Shown one piece after another: positions 16,258-23,658 of a DNA stretch of 64,000 nucleotides. This DNA is from Pseudomonas sp. B21-028 (GTDB taxonomy: Bacteria; Pseudomonadota; Gammaproteobacteria; Pseudomonadales; Pseudomonadaceae): the NCBI RefSeq assembly GCF_024749045.1, contig NZ_CP087184.1:1736001-1800000 (forward strand), in the 5' to 3' direction. The position numbers and the translations under genes are program-made. Numbering within the stretch: position 1 is the first letter of the stretch; the number at the start of each line of letters is the position of its first letter. Under the pieces are notes generated by a model. The model did no database searches. It was given only the letters and a program-made list of their open reading frames with translations, and was not told the origin of the DNA.

Positions 16258-18324
16258 ATGAGTTTGCTCAATATAGGGATGTCGGGTCTGTCAGCCAGCC
16301 AGACCGCGTTGGTGACCACGGGTAACAACATTGCCAACGTCGATACCGCCGGATATTCGCGTCAGCAGACCGTGCAGACCACCAAGGCCTCCAATCAATA
16401 CGGCAACGTGTTCATTGGTTCCGGTACGACCCTGGCCGACGTGCGTCGGGTCTACAACTCCTACCTTGAAGCACAGCTGAAAACCACCACCTCGCTCAAC
16501 AGCGATGCGGCGGCTTACCAGGGCCAGATCACGCCTCTGGACTCCTTGCTCTCGGACAGCGGCACCGGCCTCAACGGCGCGCTGACCAAATTCTTCGCGT
16601 CGGTGCAGAACGTCAATGCCAAGCCGGGTGACGATGCGTCCCGTCAGTTGCTGCTCAGCGATGCCCAGGCCTTGAGCAACCGGTTCAACTCGATTTCCAG
16701 CCAGTTGACCGAGCAGAGCCAGAACATCAACGGCAACTTGTCGAACATGGTCAACCAGGTCAACGACCTCGCTGTCACCATTGCCCAACTGAACAAGAAA
16801 ATCGCCGAAGTCTCCAACTCCGGCGGCGCGCCTAATGATCTGCTGGATTCCCGTGGCGAAGCCATTCGCCAACTGTCGACGTTCACCGGCACCCAAGTCG
16901 TGGAAAACGGCAGCAGCCTGGACATCTACCTGGGTTCCGGCCAGCCGCTGGTGATGGGCACCATCGTCAATACCCTGGAAGCCGTGCCGGACAAGAACGA
17001 TCCGGGGCGCATGGGTATCCAGCTCAACAGCGGCTCCAGCTCCATGGACCTCACCTCGGTGCTCACTGGCGGCGAGATCGGTGGCCTGATGCGCTATCGC
17101 AGCACGGTTCTCGACCCGGCGATGAACGAACTGGGTCGCGTCGCCCTGGTGGTCGCTGACCAGATGAACACCGTGCAGGCGTCGGGCATCGACATGAACG
17201 GTGCCTTTGGTTCAAACCTGTTCAATGACATCAACAGCGCCGCGCAGGTCAGTCAGCGCAGCGTTGCCGCGCTGAACAACAGTGCAGGCTCCGGCAATTT
17301 CAATGTGGCCATCACCGACGCCGGCAAACTGACCATCAACGACTACAAGGTGACCTTCACCAGCGGTACCAACTACACCGTCCAGCGCTTGCCTGACGGA
17401 TCGTCGATGGGTGCGTTCAGCACCGCGACCACGCCACCACCGGTGATCGACGGCTTCTCGATGACCTTCGCCAACGGCACCGCGGCGGCCGGCGACTCGT
17501 TCAAGCTCACCCCGACACGCAACGCGGCGGGCAACATCAAGACCGAGATGACCGACTCCAAGCGGCTGGCGATTGCCGCACCGCTGGGTGCAGCCATCGC
17601 AGCGGGCGGCAGCGGCACGCTGACCATTCCGGCCAGTGGGCAGCCGACCCTGACGACCAAGCTGGATATCTATGACGCGGCCACTACCAGCGTCATCCAG
17701 AACGGCATCAAGACCTCCATGCCGGTCAAGGTACTGTTCGGTGCGATCTCCGCCGGCGGCGCCAGCCAGGCTTACCAACTGCTCGATGCCCAGGGCAATG
17801 AGCTCAGCAACGGTACGATCACGCCCGGCCAAAGTAATACCCTGAACCTGAGCGTTCCGCTGAAGGACGCCAGCGGCAACCCGATCATGGATTCGTCGGT
17901 GCCGCCGGTGCAGCGCACCGTCAGCTTCGCCATGTCCATCGCCGGAGCACCGTCCAACGGTGCCGCGATCAACGTCAGCGTCAGCCAAGCGGGCAGCCTG
18001 GACAACCGTAACGGCACCATCCTGGCCGGTTTGCAGACCGCCAAGACCGTCGACACCGGTTCCTCCAGCGGCGGTATTTCCCTGAGTGATGCCTACGGCA
18101 AGCTGGTGGAGGGCGTGGGTTCCAAGGCTGCCCAGGGCAAGCTCGACAGCGCCGCCACCGGTGCGATCCTGAACAACGCCAAGAACGCCCGCGACTCGCT
18201 GTCAGGCGTGGACCTGGACGAAGAAACTGGCAACCTGGTCAAGTTCCAGCAGTACTACACCGCGTCTTCGCAGATCATCAAGGCGGCGCAGCAAATCTTC
18301 AGCACATTGATCAACAGTCTTTAA
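16258..18324 (+). CDS. flgK: Hook-filament junction protein FlgK (HAP1)
   Basis: 688 aa. The N-terminal signature is NIGMSGLSASQTALVTTGNNIANVDTAGYSRQ-like and the C-terminal helix is SGVDLDEETGNLVKFQQYYTASSQIIKAAQQIF. It is secreted and joins hook to filament with FlgL. It is larger than the enterobacterial protein (about 550 aa) but similar to other Pseudomonas FlgK. The extra length lies in the central exposed region, where a module near residues 350-430 (NDYKVTFTSGTNYTVQ, then IDGFSMTFANGTAAAGDSF) resembles two modules in FlgL. The start ATG is 10 bp after flgJ. Confidence 0.96.
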   Translation: MSLLNIGMSGLSASQTALVTTGNNIANVDTAGYSRQQTVQTTKASNQYGNVFIGSGTTLADVRRVYNSYLEAQLKTTTSLNSDAAAYQGQITPLDSLLSDSGTGLNGALTKFFASVQNVNAKPGDDASRQLLLSDAQALSNRFNSISSQLTEQSQNINGNLSNMVNQVNDLAVTIAQLNKKIAEVSNSGGAPNDLLDSRGEAIRQLSTFTGTQVVENGSSLDIYLGSGQPLVMGTIVNTLEAVPDKNDPGRMGIQLNSGSSSMDLTSVLTGGEIGGLMRYRSTVLDPAMNELGRVALVVADQMNTVQASGIDMNGAFGSNLFNDINSAAQVSQRSVAALNNSAGSGNFNVAITDAGKLTINDYKVTFTSGTNYTVQRLPDGSSMGAFSTATTPPPVIDGFSMTFANGTAAAGDSFKLTPTRNAAGNIKTEMTDSKRLAIAAPLGAAIAAGGSGTLTIPASGQPTLTTKLDIYDAATTSVIQNGIKTSMPVKVLFGAISAGGASQAYQLLDAQGNELSNGTITPGQSNTLNLSVPLKDASGNPIMDSSVPPVQRTVSFAMSIAGAPSNGAAINVSVSQAGSLDNRNGTILAGLQTAKTVDTGSSSGGISLSDAYGKLVEGVGSKAAQGKLDSAATGAILNNAKNARDSLSGVDLDEETGNLVKFQQYYTASSQIIKAAQQIFSTLINSL

Positions 18325-18337
18325 GGAGCCGTAGCCC

Positions 18338-19903
18338 ATGCGCATTTCTACTTCTCAGTTTTACGAAAGCACGGCTGCGAACTACCAGAAAAACTTCGCC
18401 AAAGTGGTCAAGACCAGCGAAGAAGCCAGCAGCCTGGTGCGTGTGAACACCGCCGCTGATGATCCGGTGGGCGCTTCGCGCCTGCTGCAGTTGGGAAACC
18501 AGGCTTCGATGCTTTCCCAATACGAAACTAACGTCACCACCATCAAGGCGACCCTTGGGACGACTGAAGCGGTCATGACCAGTATTGGTAATGTGCTGCA
18601 GCGCGCCAAGGAATTGGCCGTGAGTGCCGGTAACGCCGCTTACACCGACTCGGACCGCAAAGCGGTTGCCTCGGAATTGGGTTCGATCGAAGATCAGTTG
18701 CTGAGCCTGATGAACACCAAGGATGAAAACGGCAAATACATCTTTGCCGGTTCCAAGGGCGATGTCGTACCGTTCACCCGTAACGACGACGGCAGCTACA
18801 GCTATAACGGTGACCAGGTCACCCTTGACCTGCCGATCGGCGACACCATGTCCATGGCCACCAACAGCACCGGCTGGGATGCGTTCCAGCAAGCCATCAA
18901 CACCAGCCGCAGCCAGGTCACCATGACCGCGCCGGCGGTGGATGACGGTCGCGTCGTGCTGACCAACGGCCAAGTGTCCTCCAGTGTGACCTACAATAGC
19001 CAGTTCCGCAGTGGCGAGCCGTACACCGTGGAGTTTGCCAGCGGCACCCAGTTGAAAATCACCGATTCGAGCGGCAATGATGTGACTGCCGAAGCCAGCA
19101 AGGGCGGGGTCATCGAGCCGAACAACCAGATCGGGCAGACTGTGAGCTTTCGTGGCGTCGACTTGACCTTGAACGTCAACCTCCATGCGGGCGATGTGGC
19201 TGGCACGATTTTGCCTGGTCATACTTTCACTCTGGCTGCCAAGCCCGACTCGTTCGCTCCGGCCCGTAGCCCGGGCAATTCCACCGCAACCCAGATCACC
19301 GGTAGCGCAATCACCGATCCGGTGGCCTACCACTCCAGCTTCCCGACGGGGGCGGCGGTGCTGAAGTTCACCAGCGCCACGGATTTCGATCTATACGCCG
19401 CGCCACTGACTGCTGACAGCAAACCGGTGTCCAGCGGCACGCTGGCGGGCAACGTTGCCACTGCATCCGGTGTGAGTTTTACCCTCAATGGTGCCCCGGC
19501 CGCCAACGATCAGTTCAGCATCGCGGTCAATACCCATGAGACGCAGAACATCCTGGACACCGTGAGCCAGTTGCGGACGGCTTTGAACACGCCAGCCGAT
19601 GGTGACAACATCGCTATCCAGAAACTGAATGCGGCATTGGCTTCGGGTATTGGTAACCTGGCCAGCGGCACCGACCAGTTGACCAGTGCACTGAGCTCGG
19701 TCGGCGGCCGCGGACAGGCGCTCGATACCCAGAGCGATACCAATCAGAGCTTTGTCTTGGCGAACTCGCAAACCCAGTCTGCAATCCGTGATTCCGATCC
19801 GGCCGAAGTGATGACGCGCCTGACCTTGCAGCAGACTATGCTGCAGGCGTCGCAGTTGGCGTTCAGCAAGATCGCTCAATTGGGCTTGTTCAACAAAATG
19901 TGA
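18338..19903 (+). CDS. flgL: Hook-filament junction protein FlgL (HAP3)
   Basis: 521 aa. The N-terminus MRISTSQFYESTAANYQKNF and the C-terminal flagellin-like helix (DPAEVMTRLTLQQTMLQASQLAFSKIAQLGLF) identify FlgL. It is secreted and sits between FlgK and the filament. It is long for the family (about 320 aa in enterobacteria). The middle holds two related modules, one beginning near residue 215 (VTYNSQFRSGEPYTVEFASGT) and one near 325 (VAYHSSFPTGAAVLKFTSAT), each followed by a VSFxxxxLTLN-like strand; this looks like an internal duplication. It is the last rod/hook gene before fgt1. Confidence 0.95.
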   Translation: MRISTSQFYESTAANYQKNFAKVVKTSEEASSLVRVNTAADDPVGASRLLQLGNQASMLSQYETNVTTIKATLGTTEAVMTSIGNVLQRAKELAVSAGNAAYTDSDRKAVASELGSIEDQLLSLMNTKDENGKYIFAGSKGDVVPFTRNDDGSYSYNGDQVTLDLPIGDTMSMATNSTGWDAFQQAINTSRSQVTMTAPAVDDGRVVLTNGQVSSSVTYNSQFRSGEPYTVEFASGTQLKITDSSGNDVTAEASKGGVIEPNNQIGQTVSFRGVDLTLNVNLHAGDVAGTILPGHTFTLAAKPDSFAPARSPGNSTATQITGSAITDPVAYHSSFPTGAAVLKFTSATDFDLYAAPLTADSKPVSSGTLAGNVATASGVSFTLNGAPAANDQFSIAVNTHETQNILDTVSQLRTALNTPADGDNIAIQKLNAALASGIGNLASGTDQLTSALSSVGGRGQALDTQSDTNQSFVLANSQTQSAIRDSDPAEVMTRLTLQQTMLQASQLAFSKIAQLGLFNKM

Positions 19904-19909
19904 TTCGGG

Positions 19910-19939
19910 CAGGGACCGTGACGATATGTGCGGTCCCTG
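19910..19939. other. Perfect 9-bp hairpin between flgL and fgt1
   Basis: CAGGGACCG and CGGTCCCTG are exact inverted repeats around a 12-nt loop, and flanking GGG and CCC can extend the stem. No T-tract follows. It begins just after the flgL stop (19901-19903). It may act as a partial terminator or a 3'-end stabiliser, reducing read-through into fgt1, for which I see no separate promoter. Confidence 0.5.
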
Positions 19940-20006
19940 ACCCGTTCCTCTATACGATTCAGGACGTCCTGCTCTCGCCTGAGTTGGCGCCCAACGGTTG
20001 AGAGCC

Positions 20007-23000
20007 ATGCGTGTGAAATCAGCTCCTCTTGTCAGCATTGCCATCCCCGCGTTCAACCCACGCTTTTTCCGCCTCGCCTTGCAAAGCGCGCTCGAGCAGA
20101 CCTACGAGAACCTTGAAGTTGTCATCTGCGACGATTGCCGCACCGATGAAATCGAGCAGATTGTTCAGCAAGTTGGCGTGAGCTCCCGTGTTGCGGTGCG
20201 CTACCTGCACAACCCGACTCGGCTGGGATTCCAGCAGAATCTGTTGCGCTGCCTTGAAGAGTCCCGGGGCGAATTCATCAAGTTCCTGTGCGACGACGAC
20301 CAGTTGCTGGCGTTCTGCGTCAAACAGCAGGCGGCCATCCTGCAAGAGCATGCGCAAGTATCACTGGTGATCAACAAGCATCATTTAATCGATGCAGACA
20401 ATTTTGCCTTGCCGGTACGCGTTGAAAACACGGGCATCACGCTGTTCGATGCAATGTTCAACGGCAACGACATGCTGGCGTATTTTGAAAAAACCACCCG
20501 CAATATTCTCGGCGGTCTTAGTGGCGCATTAATGCGTCGCGCAGATGTCGAAGCCTTGCTGCCAGCCTTGGCCAGGCCCGGTGAAGGTTTCGAGGCTGTC
20601 CTCGATTTTGCCTTGTTCATCTGCCTGCTGCGCCGGGGTAATCTGGTTCAGCTTTACGCCGAGGGAAGCGGCCAGCGGTTGCATCCGGAGCGCCTGGCGC
20701 GTCAGGCCAAGATGCTTGACGCGGCAACGGTAGAGCTGACGTGGCTCAAGGAAATGCTGGCCCAGCGCAGTAGCGAGCCGGCGCCAGCCAGTGGCTGGGT
20801 GCGTTACCTGGCGCTGGAGCGCAGCAAGGACTCGGAGACGTCCGAGTGGGAAGAAATCAACGTTTACTCGATTATTGCGACTCGCCAGGGTGTCATCGGC
20901 TCACAAGTTGGTACTGACATCGAAAGTTACACAGACCTCTATGCGCAATGGTTGGCGTGTCGACGTTTCAGCCCAATGCGCAAGCAAGTCTTGTCCCGGC
21001 AGATTGCTCGCTGGGCCTATCGACCGATGATCGTACCGGTCATCATCGATGAGCAGGACGATCCTTATGCGTTGGGTATTACCCTGCAGAGCATCGCTGC
21101 CCAAACCTATGCCTGCGAATCGGTGCTGTTGCTGTCCAATGGGCGCCAGGCCGTGGACAACCATGTCATGCGCCTTGGCCTGCAAGCGGACTGGGCGCAG
21201 CAGCTCAATGGGCTGTTGCCTCAACTGGACGGGGCCGACTGGTTCTATCTGCTGCGTGCCGGCGATCGCTTGACGGAATCAGCGCTGCTGATAATGGCCG
21301 ACCGGATTGTCAGCTCGCCGGCTTCTGCCTGTATCTACAGCGATGAAGGTGCGTTGGTGGATGACAAGTCGGTGGGGCCGATCTTCAAGCCCGACTTCAA
21401 TCTCGATCTGATGCGCGGTTATCCCTACGTAGGCCGGACATTGGCCTTCCAGCGTGCCCGATTCCTGGCCTCGGGCGGATTCGATTCGAGCCTGGGCGAG
21501 TTGGCGCCTCATGACTTGATCTGGCGATTGGTGGAGACGGATGGGCCGCAGGTCATCAGTCACATCCCGGAAGTCCAGGTTGAATCGACGCTCTCGTTTG
21601 CCCAATGGCTGTCGTTGCCCGAAGTCATCGAGCAAAACGCCCGGCTGATCAGCACTCATCTACAGCGTATCGGCGTGCCGCACCGGCTTCATCCGGGGCC
21701 GCTCCTGGCGCTGGTCCCGCGTATCGAATACCTGTTCGATGAGCGCCCTCTGGTGTCGATCGTCATCAGCGTCAAGGATGACCTGGGCGCGCTGGAGCGT
21801 TGCGTAAACAGCCTGATCAGCACGACCACGTATGCGCATTACGAAATCATCATTGTGGATAACGCCAGTGAAACCCCCGAGCTGCAGCATTGGCTGCGGG
21901 CCATGGCCGAGCTGGGCAGTGACAAGCTGCGGATATTCCTGCACCCGGGAAGCGGCAGCGAAGCCGTGATCCGCAATTTCGCCGTACAGCATGCCCGCGG
22001 TGAGTACCTGTTGTTGCTCAACGCCAATTGCATCGTGCTGGAAGCTGCCTGGCTGGATGAGCTGCTCAATCATGCGCTGCGTCCCGAGGTGGGGATCGTG
22101 GGGCCTCGCACACTCAACCAGCAAGGTCGGGTCATTGACTCCGGCATGATCATGGGACTGGGTGGGTTGGCGGGCAGGGCTTTCGTCAACGAGTCGGTAA
22201 CGTCTGGCGGCTATATGCAGCGCTTGCAGACGGTGCAGAACTGGAGCGCTGTCGGCGATCACTGCCTGTTGGTGCGCAAGCAGGTTCTGGAGGAAGTCGG
22301 CGGCTTCGATGAGTCGATCACTACGCAGCGGATCAACTCTTTGGAGTTATGCCAGCAGATCGGAAAAAACGGTTACCTGATCGTCACCACCCCTTACAGT
22401 GACGTCGTGCTGGCGGCCGGTGTGGAAGCCAGTCGTGATGCTGAGTGGAAGCAGCGGCTGGAGCACGAGCAAGAGGCGTTCTACCGGCGCTGGCTGCCCA
22501 GGATCGCCAATGATCCTGCCTACAACCGTAACCTGACCTTGACCGGGAAAAGTTTCAGTCTTGAGCCTGGACCACGCACCGGCTGGAATCCGTTGGTCAC
22601 ACGCAACGTTCCTTCGATCCTGGGGCTCGCGGTCAATACCTCGGCGGTGGGGCATTACCGCGTCAGCCAACCGTTATTCGAACTGGAAGCGGCTGGGCGA
22701 GTCGTGGGGCGTGTGGCCTACGATACGCCTTCGATCATCGACATCGAGCGTCAGTCACCGGATGTGATCATCCTGCAAGGTCGCTATAACGTGGGTAAGT
22801 TCAAGGACATTACTCAGGTCAAGACTTACTCCAACGCCATGCGCATCTACGAATTGGATGACTACATCGCCAAGGTCCCGGAAAAAAACGAACACCGCCG
22901 CAACATGCCGGACAACCTGGAGGACATGCTACGCAGGGGGATCGGCCTGTGTGACCGGGTCGTGGTGTCAACCCATCCGCTGGCGGACGTCTTGTCCAGC

Positions 23001-23594
23001 ATGCACCACGACATCCGCGTCGTGCCGAACATGCTGGCTGCTGGCCTGTGGAGCCGGCTCAGAAGCCAGCGTGCAACCTCCAGCAAGCCGCGTGTCGGTT
23101 GGGGAGGGGGCACCAGCCACCGCGGCGACCTGGAGCTCATCGCCGATGTCGTCCGGGAATTGGCTGATGAAGTCGAATGGGTTTTCTTTGGCATGTGTCC
23201 CGATTTACTCAAGCCCTATGTCCATGAGTTTCATCAGGGCGTGAACCTGGCGGATTATCCGAAGAAGCTTGCCAGCCTGAATCTCGACCTGGCCTTGGCA
23301 CCGTTGGAATTCCATATTTTCAACGACTGTAAAAGCAATCTTCGCCTGTTGGAATACGGTGCGTGCGGCTATCCGGTCATTTGTTCGGATACCGAGGCAT
23401 ACCGGGGGCACCTGCCTTGTACACGGGTCCTCACCAACAGCACGGAAGAGTGGCTGGAGGCAATCCGTATGCACCTGGCAGATCCGATTGCCAGCTACCG
23501 GATGGGTGACGAATTACGTGAAGTGGTGCTGCGCGACTTTATCTTGCGCGGCGATAACCTGCAGTATTGGGCCAATGGTTGGCTACCGGATTGA
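20007..23594 (+). CDS. fgt1: Multidomain glycosyltransferase, probable flagellin glycosyltransferase Fgt1
   Basis: 1195 aa from the ATG at 20007. The N-terminal GT2 domain (about 8-240; LVSIAIPAFNPRFFRLALQS) has an intact acidic motif, FLCDDDQLL, near residue 95. A weak GT2-like segment follows (about 340-540). A second GT2 module (about 579-800) carries LLLNANCIV where NND is usual. The C-terminal GT-B-like domain (about 865-1195) keeps GWGGGTSHRGDLELI and KSNLRLLEYGACGYPVICS. Position between flgL and fliC, size, and the two following genes match fgt1 of the P. syringae island, whose product glycosylates FliC. It probably builds or transfers the O-linked flagellin glycan in the cytoplasm before export. 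Confidence 0.82.
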   Translation: MRVKSAPLVSIAIPAFNPRFFRLALQSALEQTYENLEVVICDDCRTDEIEQIVQQVGVSSRVAVRYLHNPTRLGFQQNLLRCLEESRGEFIKFLCDDDQLLAFCVKQQAAILQEHAQVSLVINKHHLIDADNFALPVRVENTGITLFDAMFNGNDMLAYFEKTTRNILGGLSGALMRRADVEALLPALARPGEGFEAVLDFALFICLLRRGNLVQLYAEGSGQRLHPERLARQAKMLDAATVELTWLKEMLAQRSSEPAPASGWVRYLALERSKDSETSEWEEINVYSIIATRQGVIGSQVGTDIESYTDLYAQWLACRRFSPMRKQVLSRQIARWAYRPMIVPVIIDEQDDPYALGITLQSIAAQTYACESVLLLSNGRQAVDNHVMRLGLQADWAQQLNGLLPQLDGADWFYLLRAGDRLTESALLIMADRIVSSPASACIYSDEGALVDDKSVGPIFKPDFNLDLMRGYPYVGRTLAFQRARFLASGGFDSSLGELAPHDLIWRLVETDGPQVISHIPEVQVESTLSFAQWLSLPEVIEQNARLISTHLQRIGVPHRLHPGPLLALVPRIEYLFDERPLVSIVISVKDDLGALERCVNSLISTTTYAHYEIIIVDNASETPELQHWLRAMAELGSDKLRIFLHPGSGSEAVIRNFAVQHARGEYLLLLNANCIVLEAAWLDELLNHALRPEVGIVGPRTLNQQGRVIDSGMIMGLGGLAGRAFVNESVTSGGYMQRLQTVQNWSAVGDHCLLVRKQVLEEVGGFDESITTQRINSLELCQQIGKNGYLIVTTPYSDVVLAAGVEASRDAEWKQRLEHEQEAFYRRWLPRIANDPAYNRNLTLTGKSFSLEPGPRTGWNPLVTRNVPSILGLAVNTSAVGHYRVSQPLFELEAAGRVVGRVAYDTPSIIDIERQSPDVIILQGRYNVGKFKDITQVKTYSNAMRIYELDDYIAKVPEKNEHRRNMPDNLEDMLRRGIGLCDRVVVSTHPLADVLSSMHHDIRVVPNMLAAGLWSRLRSQRATSSKPRVGWGGGTSHRGDLELIADVVRELADEVEWVFFGMCPDLLKPYVHEFHQGVNLADYPKKLASLNLDLALAPLEFHIFNDCKSNLRLLEYGACGYPVICSDTEAYRGHLPCTRVLTNSTEEWLEAIRMHLADPIASYRMGDELREVVLRDFILRGDNLQYWANGWLPD

Positions 23595-23658
23595 TGGGTT
23601 TCAATCGCGAGACCCCGGTCATCGCGGGTGCGGCCACCTCGCTCGTTAAGGAATGAAT

